A stretch of DNA of 64,000 bases from Adiantum capillus-veneris. Lineage: Eukaryota > Streptophyta > Polypodiopsida > Polypodiales > Pteridaceae. The translations under genes and the position numbers were made by a program. Numbering within the stretch: position 1 is the first letter of the stretch; every line of letters starts with the position of its first letter. The notes beneath the pieces are model-generated. The model had not been told where the DNA came from. It ran no database searches and saw only the letters and a program-made list of their open reading frames with translations. Below are positions 13,427-23,756 of this stretch, piece after piece. Location of the stretch: positions 5,165,997 through 5,229,996 of the forward strand of contig CM043964.1 of the NCBI GenBank assembly GCA_014529385.2, written 5' to 3'.

Positions 13427-15727
13427 ATGGCTTTCTCTTATCCCGAGTTTCATGGAAGAAGTGATGAAGATGTGGAAGAATTTTTGGAAAAGATGGAGGT
13501 TGCCTGCATTAGCAACCAGATTCATGACCCTACGCAAATGTTACGCCTTCTCCAAATTTGTTTGAAGAGTGATGCACGAGCTTGGTCCAAAGCATTTGAA
13601 GAGGAGTTGCGTATGGCTGATCCACCTATAAGATTGAGTTGGGACAATCTAAGGCATGGATTGGAAGTGGAGTTTGTGAAGATAGAAGACCCTGACAAAG
13701 TGTGGCAAGAAGTACAGGCTTTGGTGCAAAAGGAAGGTGAGCCAGTAGATGCATACATACGTAAGTTTTCATTGGCATGGGAGCGAATGTGCAAGGCTTT
13801 AGCACCACAGGTACCCCCGCCTGACATGATGAAGAAGGACAGGTTCTTGGCTGGTCTTTGGGAGAATATACGTTGGAGAGTAGAGCTAAAGAAGCCTAGG
13901 ACATATGAAAATGCACTAGAGGTAGCAAGGAACAAAGAGTGGAAGCTGAGAAAAATGAGCCAGTTAGGGGTGGAGTCTTTGCCCATGAGAGCTGAATTTC
14001 AGCCTATGGACTCTTTACAAGGTCGTATGTCAGGGGTTCATCATGAACCAGTGGTTCCTGTTCCTACTCAGGTTATGCCAGCAGTGGTCACTACAGCAGT
14101 GCAAGATGATGGCCTAAGGCAAGACATGAGGCAAGTGGTTGATCTGATGAAGAATCTCAGCCTAAACATGCTAGGTCAAGTGGGAAATAATCGAGGTCGA
14201 GGGCGGTTTGCAAATCAGCCAGGAGGTGAAGAAAGACCTAGGAATGGTGCTGGACAAAGCAATGGTAGGTTTTGGAGGCAGACGCCCACATGTTATAATT
14301 GTGGAGAGTTGGGTCACATCAGCCCGCAATGTGATAAGCCACCAAGGATGGGGGGAGACATGTATCCATTGCCAAGACAGGTGCTAACTAGATCAAATGA
14401 TTATGGCATCGAAATTAAGGGAGACGAAGGAACCAGTGGTCTGACCCAGGAGGAAAAAGGAAAGACAAAAGTGCTAAGTGTAGTCACCTTGGAGAAGGCA
14501 TCAAAGCTAGAGGATACATTAGTGATGCCTATTGGGAAGAGGACCACAGAGGATAAGGAAGGAAGAAGTGCCTCAGGTCCTAGTAAGAAGAAAGGAAAGA
14601 GCCATGAAGGCGAGGATGTCAAGGCCAAGAGGAAAAGGAGAGCTCGTCGAAAGTTTCATGTTTCAGATTTTCCACTAGGGGATGGGCAATTAAGCTATGA
14701 CTTAAAGGAGGATCTGACGAGCAGGAAGGCAGATGTTACTTTTGGGCAGCTTATAGAGATGGTGCCTAAGCTAAAGCGACAGTGGAAGAGGATGGTTAAC
14801 CCAATGGAGAAAGAGCCAGAGAGAGGTTCAGTAAAGGTGTTGGCAATGGATGAGCTACCAGACATTTGTCCAATAGTAGATGTGTGGCATAAAAGGAAAA
14901 ATTTGGGACAAGGTTATGTGGATGGCGGAGCCCAAATATGCGTCATAACACACTCATGCGTTGAGAAGATGGGTCTCACAGTGGCTGGGGTGTCAGGGTT
15001 TCGGATCAGATTGGCAAACAATCAAAAAGTAAAATGCTTGGGTGTTGTAAAGAGCTTAGAAGTGGAGGCATATGATGCAAAGGCAGTGGTTGATTTTCAT
15101 GTGATGCCAGCAGGGTTGGGAGCATATCCTATTATACTGGGCAGACCATGGTTACGTGCAGTGGGAGCTGTTCAAGATTGGCGACATGGTACAATTAGCC
15201 TCTATGGAAAGACAGGTACCAAGAAGCTTTATAATATGGACACAAGGAAACGATTAGAGGAGCTTTATGAAGATGAGGATGAGTCTAGTGATGAAGACTC
15301 TTCCACGGTGACAGATGAGGACAGTGATAGCACTACCAGCAGTGATGAGGATGCTGATGTTGCATTTCTTTTGATGGACAAAGAAATCCAGGAGTTTCGT
15401 TTAGTTGCATTTGCGAATGAGGTTGAAGATGAAAGTGAAGGGCCTTATGAGGTGATTGAAGGGCTGATGCAAACCAAGGTTGAGTTGTCAAAGAAGCAAG
15501 AATTGATGACGCAAATTATCAATGGAGACCTCTCAGCTATGGAGAAGGAGATATATTTGCACATGCCGGTCTATGCCAAAGTAATTGATGGTTTTCTTGA
15601 TGCAAAGTTGATATATGGCATCTCTACGGGTTTTCCTTGGGAACCAGGTGGAACCTTGATAAAGCTTTTGATGCAGGGAAGGCAAAGTGTTTTTGTGTGG
15701 GATCCAGGTGGAATGAGCATCTACTAG
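13427..15727 (+). CDS. gag: Gag-protease polyprotein, Ty3/gypsy type
   Basis: An uninterrupted ORF of 766 residues from the ATG at 13427. An in-frame ATG at 13370 exists, but the Gag-like sequence starts at MAFSYPEFHGRS. The first 200 residues are a retrotransposon Gag with WSKAFEEEL and YIRKFSLAWERM. A CCHC zinc knuckle, CYNCGELGHISPQC, lies near residue 290. A Lys/Arg-rich linker follows. A retropepsin-like domain has YVDGGAQICVI as its active-site motif, with DGG where DTG or DSG is usual, and ends with IILGRPWLRA. An acidic Asp/Ser/Glu tract follows near residues 610-640. The ORF stops 53 bp before the LTR, where reverse transcriptase would normally begin. Gag would form particles and the protease would process it; replication enzymes must come from elsewhere. 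Confidence 0.9.
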   Translation: MAFSYPEFHGRSDEDVEEFLEKMEVACISNQIHDPTQMLRLLQICLKSDARAWSKAFEEELRMADPPIRLSWDNLRHGLEVEFVKIEDPDKVWQEVQALVQKEGEPVDAYIRKFSLAWERMCKALAPQVPPPDMMKKDRFLAGLWENIRWRVELKKPRTYENALEVARNKEWKLRKMSQLGVESLPMRAEFQPMDSLQGRMSGVHHEPVVPVPTQVMPAVVTTAVQDDGLRQDMRQVVDLMKNLSLNMLGQVGNNRGRGRFANQPGGEERPRNGAGQSNGRFWRQTPTCYNCGELGHISPQCDKPPRMGGDMYPLPRQVLTRSNDYGIEIKGDEGTSGLTQEEKGKTKVLSVVTLEKASKLEDTLVMPIGKRTTEDKEGRSASGPSKKKGKSHEGEDVKAKRKRRARRKFHVSDFPLGDGQLSYDLKEDLTSRKADVTFGQLIEMVPKLKRQWKRMVNPMEKEPERGSVKVLAMDELPDICPIVDVWHKRKNLGQGYVDGGAQICVITHSCVEKMGLTVAGVSGFRIRLANNQKVKCLGVVKSLEVEAYDAKAVVDFHVMPAGLGAYPIILGRPWLRAVGAVQDWRHGTISLYGKTGTKKLYNMDTRKRLEELYEDEDESSDEDSSTVTDEDSDSTTSSDEDADVAFLLMDKEIQEFRLVAFANEVEDESEGPYEVIEGLMQTKVELSKKQELMTQIINGDLSAMEKEIYLHMPVYAKVIDGFLDAKLIYGISTGFPWEPGGTLIKLLMQGRQSVFVWDPGGMSIY

Positions 15728-15763
15728 TGTTGCTGCTGCTGAGCATGAATGCTCTAGCAGGCT

Positions 15764-15773
15764 AGGGGATGGG
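15764..15773 (+). promoter_or_regulatory. Polypurine tract of the nested element
   Basis: AGGGGATGGG, 7 bp before the 3' LTR, identical to the tract at 1888-1897. Confidence 0.75.
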
Positions 15774-15780
15774 CAAATTA

Positions 15781-16908
15781 TGTCAGGAGTTTTTTGGAGC
15801 AAGGGATTGCGCATATGTACATACACATGCATGGTGCATCAAATAAAGGATTGCCCATTTTCCTTAGCCAGGTGGTTATGTGGGGCCCACATGTGTACAG
15901 GTAAGACAGCATGTACATAGTGCATCGATTTTCATCGTTACTAGTACCATTGTGTTTTTTCTACAATAATGAGGAGTTTATAGCGCGTAAAACTTCTCGA
16001 GGAAGCTATCCGTGGGCCGACGACATGAGGTAAGCAGGTGCGTCAGATGGCATCAAGTGGCGTCAGGACGGCGAATGGGGTCAATACTTGCACGCGGAGA
16101 AATACGGACACAACGTGGGTGTTTCCTTGTGATAATTATGCAGAAAGGTCATCATGAGGACCTTTTGTTGGGGCCACTTCACGTGGTGGCGAGATGCATT
16201 ATTGGAAAAAGGCTGAGTGCCAGGTGTGCGAATGATGCAAAAAGGTGACAACTATGCACTGCGAGGTCAGTTTTTGGCCTGTTCGGGGTCCGTTTGAGGT
16301 CATCTAAAAGGCCAAGGGTGCCCAACTAATAAAGCTAAGTTTGGGAACTGAAAAAAAAGAGAGAATACCAGGAAGAACGTGGAGAAGAGAGGAGGAACAG
16401 CCGCAGGTGTGTTTTTGCTCATTTTGGAGCCTGTTTTGGCCGTAAACTGCTCATCCGAGGTCGGATTTGAGCACTTTGACATTGTAGACTGGGGTTTTGG
16501 GTCGTTCCGGACGCGATGGCGCTGTCCATTTTGCCAAATTCCTCACTCTTTTCCTGCTGTTTTTCTGTGTAAGTTTCTCCTATGAGCGAAGTTTCTGCTC
16601 CAGTTTGTGATTGTATCTGGCTTATTTTACCCATATTGTGTGAGCTGTTTGCCCCATTGGTGTTGGCCCAAGCTCATTTGTATCTAAACATCAGAAATTC
16701 TCCTCTTTTGAGCTGAGTTTTTGGGTGTGTGTGTGTGTGGAGTGGGCAAGTGGATAGTCTCTCTCCTCTCACTCCAGAGGTGTGTTCCCTGTCTCGGCCA
16801 GGTGTGTTGTGTAAGCCGAGTGGTGCCCCATAGTGTGTGTGTGTATCTTCCCAAGAGTGTGTGTCGGGTCGTTATAGAGGCGCTGTGTGTGTTTTCATCC
16901 CGCTCACA
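15781..16908 (+). repeat. 3' LTR of the nested element
   Basis: A 1128-bp LTR near-identical to the 5' LTR. Its (GT)n is about 14 bp shorter and its T run near 15955 is 1 bp longer. It ends CTCACA at 16908, followed by the CCGGT target copy. Confidence 0.95.
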
Positions 16909-18999
16909 CCGGTAACCCATCTTGCCCGATTCTCCATAGCCAAGAAATATACACTTCTTGCTCTTTGGTTCTAACTTATTCATGAACTCCTTAGGAATAT
17001 GGCTATAAGCTTCACAACCAAAGACTCTGAGATGCTTATACGAAGGTGCATTGCCTATCCATAGCATCTCAGCCACTGCACTCTTATCCAGAACCCTACT
17101 AGGAGACCTGTTGATCAAATGGACTACTGTAGCCACTGCTTCCGCCCAAAATCCATCAGGCAACTCAGCATTTGACAACATGCTTCTGACCTTCTCTTGT
17201 ATGGTCCTATTCATACGTTCTGCAACCCCATTCTGTGAAGGATTATATGGTGCAGTAAGTTCCCGCTTAATCCATTTTGATTCACAAAAGTCTTGAAAAG
17301 CTTTGGAAACGTACTCTCCACCATTGTCAGTTCTCAAGCACTTCAGCTCTGACCACTCTGATTCTCCATAATCTGCAAGAATGTCTTAAAGACCTTGAGC
17401 ACCTCATCCTTGTGCTTCAATAAGTAAACCCATACTTTGCGAGAATAGTCATCTATGAATGTACAAAAGTACGATGCTCCCCCTAGTGACAAACTAGGCA
17501 TTGGTCCGCATAGATCACTGTGCACAAGAGCTAACCGTTCGTCTCTACGATTCCTCTTTGATCTATGCGGTTCTTTTGTTTGCTTACCATAAACACAATG
17601 CTCGCAAAACTTGAAATCTTGAAATGAAAAGCCAGGCAAATAACCATAATGAGAAAGTATTTCCATTCCTGATATATGTCCCAGCCTACGATACCACAGT
17701 GACACACTTGGCTGCTCAATCATATTAATTACATGGTTTTTAACCTTTGAAACATGTAAAGTGTACAGAGTTCCTGACTTGATGCCATGTGCGACAGTCA
17801 TCGAACCTTTGGAGATCTTCCAACTTCCCTGTACTGATCAAGCTCTTTTGGATTGCTGGAACATGTATGACATTCTTGAGCCATAAAGAAGAGCCATTTC
17901 GAAACTTCAACTGCACATCTCCCACTCCAAGTATGTCACAAACCTGCTCATTGCCAAGTCTGACATAATATTTAGTAGCCACATATGATGTAAACCACTC
18001 TTTGTGCGGAGAAACATGTAAAGATGCCCCTGAGTCGATAATCCAATCACTCATAGCATGTCCATCCTCTGCAGTTAAGAAAACAGAATCAAGATTTCTT
18101 GTGAGGAAGATGTCACCGGCTGCTATACCAGAATCACTGTCTAAACCAGATCCTGTGTCATTCACCTCTTCAATCTTCACTGAACTCTTCTTTTCATCTT
18201 GCTCAGAACTCTTTGTTTTGCCTTTTTCTTGTTTCCACTTCGTACAGTCTCTCTTCATGTGACCCTTCTTGCCACAATGGTAGCATTCTATGTCATCCTT
18301 TGACTTTGAGTCACGAGACTTACTTTGGTTTTGTGCCTTCTTACCCTTCTTCTCTTTAGACTATTGTCTCCCTCGAACGACCAAAGCACTATTGCCTTTG
18401 CCTTTGTCAATGTTCTTCCTGTTCACTTCCTCTGTGAGCAAGTTGCCTTCTACATTGGCACTTGTAAGACCTTCTGGCGCGACAGAGTTACTTAACGTTG
18501 TATGAAAAGTATCCCAACTGTCTGGCAAAGTGATTAAGAGAAACACAGCCTTCATTGAATCTGGAAAGACTATCTCTTGTGTTGTTAACTGGTTGAAAAT
18601 TGTGTGAAATTCATTGAGATGATTTGACATGGCGGTCCCTTCCTTCATCTTCAAATCCACCAATTTCTTGAGCCAGTAAATCTGAGAAGCAACACTTTGT
18701 TTCTCGTACATACCACATAGCTTTTGCCATACGCTATACGTTGTAGTCTCTTCTGCTACATTGAAGTAAACATTTTCTGTCAGTGTCAGCATGATTGTGG
18801 GACAAGCTAACTTGTCAAGCTCTTCCCACTCATCTTCAGCCATACCTTCTGGTCTCTCCCCTTTGAGCTTCAGTGGCTTCACTTGTTTTTTCTGCACCAA
18901 AACCTGCCAAATCTGCTTCTTCCAGAATGGAAAGTTTGTGCCATCCAGCTTCTTTATGCTGCAAAGAGTCTCACTTTGAGAAGATGCCATATCTACCAA
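16909..18999 (-). pseudogene. gag-pol: Copia gag, protease and integrase (5' part)
   Basis: Reading leftwards from 18999: a UBN2/Gag domain (LDGTNFPFWKKQIWQVL) to a TAG stop at 18361-18363. The same frame then gives a CCHC knuckle (CYHCGKKGHMKRDC, about 18285-18240) and the protease motif WIIDSGASLHV near 18045. A frameshift near 17805 leads to the pre-integrase zinc module (RRLGHIS... then CEHCVYGKQ) and the integrase start VHSDLCGP. A second frameshift near 17340 leads to RTDNGGEY and the catalytic glutamate motif NGVAERMNRT. The frame stops at the nested LTR at 16908 and resumes on the other side at 11219. The breaks make it non-functional, but its domain order is complete. Confidence 0.92.
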
Positions 19000-20033
19000 A
19001 CTGTTTACTTCTGGGAAAAATCCGACAGAGTTTCCCCTGTAAACTGGCCTCTGTACACAGTAAACAAGCTGTAAACAACAAGCTGAACACCTTTCCTCAG
19101 GAACTGTTAGTATTTTGGAAAACTTTTGACAGAGTCTCCCTTGTAAACTGAGCTCTGGGAACCAAAAGATAGCTCAAAAACAATCATAAATAGCTGACCA
19201 GTGACAAATCTGAAAATCTCAGTAATTGTTGTCCTGTAAGCATACACTCTCTTCTGTCTGGGCGATCACAGAACCTGTATCTGTCTCAAGATTGAACCTT
19301 GAACAATGCCTCAACGGCCTGACGCATAAGATGTAATTCAGTGTCTACAAAAAGTCATACATCCTATGGGATAAAAGTCGCCAAAGAGGATGCGTGTAGA
19401 GGGGAACTCCAACAACCTAATCCACCTCACACTGGGTAACCCAGCCCCCAGTGCTTGGCTTCAAAAAACGTTACACACGACCCTCACAAATGGCTCAGCA
19501 AACTGTCAAGAACTAGCATACATCCTACAATAGACCAATCACTGTCCTATGACCGCTGCGGTGGTCTGTCTGCTAGCGTGACTCACAACTAGCAGACCCA
19601 CAATCACAGTACATTAGTCTGCAATACATGCCAGTGGTGTCAAGACGTTGTATGGCCACACCTCCCCTGGAACCTGGCAAGCACAAGAAGTAGCAATGCA
19701 GACTGCAATATATATATCTGATGACATATATGTGTACCTGGTCTATAGATGATTCTTTGAAGACGAATGAGTGATGTATGTCAATGCCGATATTGATGCC
19801 GACCACCTCCTGCTTGCCAATCTACACAAGACGGATTTCTTTGCGGTTGAAATCTATCTTCTGCTGTAGTGCTCAGAACGAAATTCTGAGGGCATAAACG
19901 GATTCGAAAGGGGGGTAAAACCACAGGTCACTTGATGGAAACGCTCCCGGAATGTCGAGTGTGAAATTTCAAGCTTTGGATCCAGAATCTGCCTGAAAAG
20001 TGCGCGCGCGCGATTACGCAAATATGCACTAAA

Positions 20034-20050
20034 CCAAGCTCTGATACCAA
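20034..20050 (-). promoter_or_regulatory. Copia primer-binding site (initiator Met tRNA type)
   Basis: On the minus strand TTGGTATCAGAGCTTGG lies 1 bp inside the 5' LTR. TGGTATCAGAGC is the usual plant copia primer site complementary to initiator methionine tRNA. Confidence 0.9.
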
Positions 20051-20051
20051 T

Positions 20052-20264
20052 TGAAGTTGCGGAACGGAGCGTGGATCGACTCACACACACACACAGAGAT
20101 ACACAGATACATAGTACGCAGAGAATTCGTTTGAAGGGTTATCTCCCAAAACCTTATTATCCACAAAAGTATAAGTGAGTATATACAAAGAGTTAGAGGT
20201 AAGTGAGTTAGGTGGGCAGGCGGCCATATCCGTATAAGAGGCCACTTGGGCTTTAATCCCAACA
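20052..20264 (-). repeat. 5' LTR of the copia element
   Basis: A 213-bp LTR, TG...CA, partner of 9099-9303. It contains an interrupted CA repeat (20082-20112) where the partner has a pure (CA)n. Confidence 0.92.
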
Positions 20265-20269
20265 GAGAT

Positions 20270-20627
20270 GACCTTAAAGATCACAAATTTCTTTACAGTC
20301 AGAGGAGCAGTTGTAATAGAAGATTTTAGATCTCACCCACACCAGAGGTACGTTGATTGATCAAGTAATTGATCTAGAAAAATCTAAGCATCCACGACCA
20401 TAGAGGGCCTCAAAGCATCGATGCTCAACTTCTACACGCTAAGAGTCATTTGAAGCTCAAAAAATATAAACTAAGAGTCGTGTATATTTAGTCAAAATCT
20501 AGGGGAGGGAGTCAACTTTAAGGCCTGAAGGGAGAGCTTCATGCTATATACAGATATCCGTGATGGATTGGCCATACTACTTGATGCCTTCTTTGACATG
20601 GATCCAAGAGAGTGTAGCAAAGTGTTT
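20270..20627. other. Unassigned flank of the copia insertion
   Basis: No gene or repeat recognised apart from GACCTTAAAGATC at 20270-20282, which matches 9067-9079 on the other side of the insertion. Confidence 0.4.
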
Positions 20628-21810
20628 GTCTTTATTTTGTATATAATTACAAATATAGTCTCAATTTGTCACATGGTCATATGGCTTGATTGGCTGTGCC
20701 ATTTGGAGCTATCGATTTTTACCTTCAGTTCTTCTAGCTATCCATATGGCTTGACCGGGTCTCTTGAGCTATCCATTCTTACCAAATGTGTAGTTGTGCC
20801 TCTTTTTACGATAAAAAGTGTTAAAGTTTTTAAGATTGTTAGTTTTTTTTTCATGTAGTTATAAACTCTATAGTATCAATTTCCCACATGGTCATATGGT
20901 TTGATTGGGTGTGTTATCTTGAGCTATAGTTTCTGGCCAAGACATGTCTAGTATACCTTGGGTCTATGTGTCACACATACACAATGTCTTTATTTTGTAT
21001 ATAATTACAAATATAATCTCAATTTGTCACATGGTTATATGGCTTGACCGGGTGTCCCATCTTGAGCTATTGATTTTTACCTTCAATTCTTCTAGCTATT
21101 CATATGGCTTGCCCGGGTCTCTTGAGCTATCCATTCTTACCAAATGTGTAGTTGTGCCTCTTTTCACGATAAAAAGCGTTTTTAAGATTGTTAGTTTTTT
21201 TCCATGTCGTTATAAATTCTATAGTCTCAATTTCCCACATGGTCATATTGCTTGATTGGATGTGTTATCTTGAGCTATAGTTTCTTGCCAAGACATGTCT
21301 AGTATACCTTGGGTCTATGTGTCACACATACACAATGTCTTTATTTTGTATATAATTACAAATATAGTTTCAATTTGTCACATGATCATATGGCTTGATC
21401 GGGTGTGCCATCTTGAGCTATTGATTTTTACCTTCACTTCTTCTAGCTATCCATATGGCTTGACCGGGTCTCTTGAGCTATCCATTATTACCAAATGTGT
21501 AGTTGTGTCTCTTTTTACGATAAAAAGCGTTAAAGTTTTTAAGACTGTTAGTTTTTTTCCCATGTAGTTACAAATTCTATAGTCTCAATTTCCCACATGG
21601 TCATATAGCTTTGATTGGGTGTGTTATCTTGAGCTATAGTTTCTTGCCAAGACACGTCTAACATACCTTGGGTCTATGTGTCACACATACACAATGTCTT
21701 TATTTTGTATATAATTACAAATGTAGTCTCAATTTGTCACATGGTCATATGGCTTAACCGGGTGTGCTTTCTTGAGCTATCGATTTTCACCTTCAGTTCT
21801 TCTAGCTTTC
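20628..21810. repeat. Tandem array of 350-370 bp units, about 3.3 copies
   Basis: Units begin GTCTTTATTTTGTATATAAT at 20628, 20986, 21337 and 21706, so successive periods are 358, 351 and 369 bp. The fourth unit stops near 21810. Each unit contains internal echoes of CACATGGTCATATGGCTTGA and CTTGAGCTAT, suggesting it arose from a shorter ancestor. The open frames in each unit are repeats of each other and have stops in different places, so they are not genes. Confidence 0.92.
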
Positions 21811-21849
21811 AAAGTGAAATATGGTATACCACATCAGGTTAATGCAGGA

Positions 21850-21945
21850 GCTTTGATATGATAGTTTGAAATAGAAGGAAAAATATCTAGATATATGTAG
21901 GTTGACTTGATAGTTTGAAATAGAATAAAAAATATCTAGATATAT
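21850..21945. repeat. Short direct duplication
   Basis: TTGATATGATAGTTTGAAAT...AAATATCTAGATATAT occurs twice in tandem, about 51 bp apart, the second copy with small changes. The rest of 21811-22189 is AT-rich with nothing recognisable. Confidence 0.7.
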
Positions 21946-22189
21946 CAGTTTACAAGGCAAATGCTATTCGTTTTTTGACAAATTACATTGAAACGATTGG
22001 TTTATTTTAATTTAGTATTCATTATATTTGTTAATTTTCATGGTTTGTTCTCTTAACAAATATTGCAAATGAAAACACACTACAATGTAGACTTCTATTC
22101 ATTTGCAGTTCAACATGTATTATTGCAAAAGCATGTGCTTCTAAAATTGTTATGTTACTAGTATACATAAAATAGTGGGTCTTTACATT

Positions 22190-22357
22190 CCGTACGAAAT
22201 CCGTATGAGGGGGGATGGCTCATTGCGAGAACGTCTGTATCTTGTCTGTATTTAGGGGGGTAGGTTAGCATGTAAGATACCGTACATAGGGGGGTTTCTA
22301 GCTCTAATTTTGATGCACGCAGGTGACATCCCCCATTACTAATAGTGAATCCCCCGG
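22190..22357 (+). repeat. MITE-like repeat, copy X
   Basis: The right end (TGCACGCAGGTGACATCCCC to TAGTGAATCC) matches the reverse complement of the left end of the repeat at 47110-47269. The middle has GTACATAGGGGGG-type motifs. The left part, ATTCCGTACGAAATCCGTA, is not matched in the other copies, so the left boundary is uncertain. Confidence 0.5.
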
Positions 22358-22529
22358 GGAAGCAGCAGAGTGGTGTAAATTTAGCACGGGACTCCTCAGT
22401 ATCTCACACGGGCATGGGTAGGATGAGATTAATGGTGGAGGACAAAAACGGGGGGCGTGCCAATCGTGGACCGTCATATGTGACAGTGCGAGAGCAGCCT
22501 GAATTTACAAATTTGGCCCGAATTTACAA

Positions 22530-22556
22530 CCCCCCCCCCCCCCCCCCCCCCCCCCC
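22530..22556. repeat. Poly(C) tract, 27 bp
   Basis: An uninterrupted run of 27 C. Another eight C or G runs of 11 bp or more occur in the window, so this is one of a class. Confidence 0.95.
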
Positions 22557-22604
22557 TCCTTTACGTTTTCACATACTCAAATCCCTTGTATTGTAATGAA
22601 TGAA

Positions 22605-22760
22605 AGCGGGCATAGTCGTTAGTGCGCATGGCTTGCAGTGGGGAGGTCGTGGGTTCAAGACATTGGACATTGTCCATCCCGAATTTTCACATCTACTCGA
22701 ATATACTTTTCTCCCATATTTACCAAATGTCCCACATTTACAAATGTGCATTGGATGGTC
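22605..22760 (+). repeat. Possible tRNA-derived SINE (Pol III promoter boxes)
   Basis: TAGTCGTTAGTGCGC at about 22611 resembles an A box and GGTCGTGGGTTCAAGAC at about 22645 resembles a B box, spaced as in a tRNA gene. The sequence between and around does not fold into a clean tRNA by eye, so a tRNA-derived short element is more likely than a functional tRNA. No poly(A) tail or duplication was identified. Confidence 0.35.
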
Positions 22761-22857
22761 CGAATCACTTCAGCCGTCGATCCTCTCTTGCTACGTCCGT
22801 GTGAGATATTGTGGAGGGCCGACGGCAAGGTTCGGGAGAAATGTGTGTTAGCTTAAT

Positions 22858-23129
22858 ATCGTGCCGTTTTCAATTACAAAAATGCCGGTTGAAGGCAAGG
22901 GGAAAAGGAGAAATTCCGCCCTAAAATAGAGAAAAATAGTGTAAAAACCCAAAAAATAAACCTCATTTTCTAAAATTTCCTCTTGGAAATTCAAGAAAGG
23001 GAATTTTGTATGTTTAGAAAAAAAAATGATTTTTCCCTAACACTGGCCGGCAGGCACTTGTGAGAAAGATTTTGAAAGTGTATTCAAGGCAGTGTTTAGA
23101 TTCCCGTGCACAGGCTCTCTGATGAGCTA

Positions 23130-23130
<1 letters not shown>
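22858..23130 (+). other. Upstream region of the BAHD gene
   Basis: About 270 bp of mostly A-rich sequence before the CT repeat. It should contain the promoter, but no TATA box could be placed with confidence. Confidence 0.3.
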
Positions 23131-23186
<56 letters not shown>

Positions 23187-23213
23187 TACACACACACACA
23201 CACACACACGCGT
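23131..23213. repeat. (CT)n(CA)n compound microsatellite in the 5' leader
   Basis: CT repeats (about 23134-23169) run directly into CA repeats (about 23170-23209) and end with CG dinucleotides 14 bp before the BAHD start codon. Its position implies it is in the 5' untranslated region or core promoter. Confidence 0.93.
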
Positions 23214-23226
23214 GCGCGCGCGTGCC

Positions 23227-23696
23227 ATGGCAGTAACTATCGTGAGGTCGAGCACGGTCGTACCCAGCAAACATACCGAGAGGCAGCTCATGTACCTGTC
23301 GAGCTTGGATATCTTCTTCGCGAAGGTGCAATACAACCTGAGGGTGCTCTTCTACGAGCAGATCAAGCCAGCAGACATTTCTGAATTTGTGGGCAGCCTC
23401 AAGGCGAGCCTGGCAGAGGCGTTGGTGCACTTCTACCCGCTAGCTGGCCGCCTTCTCGATGACGACCGTGGTAGGCTTGTTCTCGATTGCAATGATGCGG
23501 GCGTGGATTTCGTGGAGGCGGAGACTGCTGCCTCCTTCAGAGAGCTGCAAGACGCCCACTTCGACTTCACCCCCCTCTTCTCCCAATTGGCTCCCTTGGG
23601 GCACCTCACCCGCTCGGATCTGCCCAATTTGCCCCTTCTTGCCGTTCAGGTACCTTCTCTCCTCATCCTTTTTTTCTTTTGCTTGCAGGCAGTCTG

Positions 23697-23756
<60 letters not shown>

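Larger units (their letters stand above)
11220..16908 (+). mobile_element. Nested gag-protease-only LTR retrotransposon (young, non-autonomous)
   Basis: LTRs of 1141 bp (11220-12360) and 1128 bp (15781-16908) flank an internal region of 3.4 kb. The LTRs appear identical by eye except for the (GT)n length and one T in a T run. CCGG, or CCGGT depending on where the LTR is taken to start, occurs at 11216-11220 and 16909-16913 as target duplication. The internal region has one long ORF with gag, zinc knuckle and protease, then ends shortly before the polypurine tract. No reverse transcriptase, RNase H or integrase is present. It sits inside the copia pol on the opposite strand. The near-identical LTRs and open ORF indicate recent insertion, so it needed another element's enzymes. 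Confidence 0.95.
9099..20264 (-). mobile_element. Complete Ty1/copia retrotransposon, decayed, with a nested insertion
   Basis: Minus-strand element bounded by LTRs of 205 bp (9099-9303) and 213 bp (20052-20264), both TG...CA. A perfect 5-bp target duplication GAGAT flanks it (9094-9098 and 20265-20269). Inside the right-hand (5') LTR lies an initiator-Met-tRNA primer site. Gag, protease, integrase, reverse transcriptase and RNase H follow in copia order. Removing the nested element at 11220-16908 and one target copy leaves about 5.5 kb, a normal copia size, and the integrase-to-RT frame rejoins without a gap. The coding region has a stop in gag and several frameshifts, and the LTRs have diverged, so the copy is inactive and older than its passenger. 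Confidence 0.95.

Noticed and set aside
20541-21567. Three similar ORFs of 90-105 codons
   Set aside because: They are the same frame in each unit of a tandem satellite-like array.
20628-21810. CRISPR-like array
   Set aside because: Units are 350-370 bp and contiguous, with no short repeats and unique spacers; the sequence is eukaryotic.
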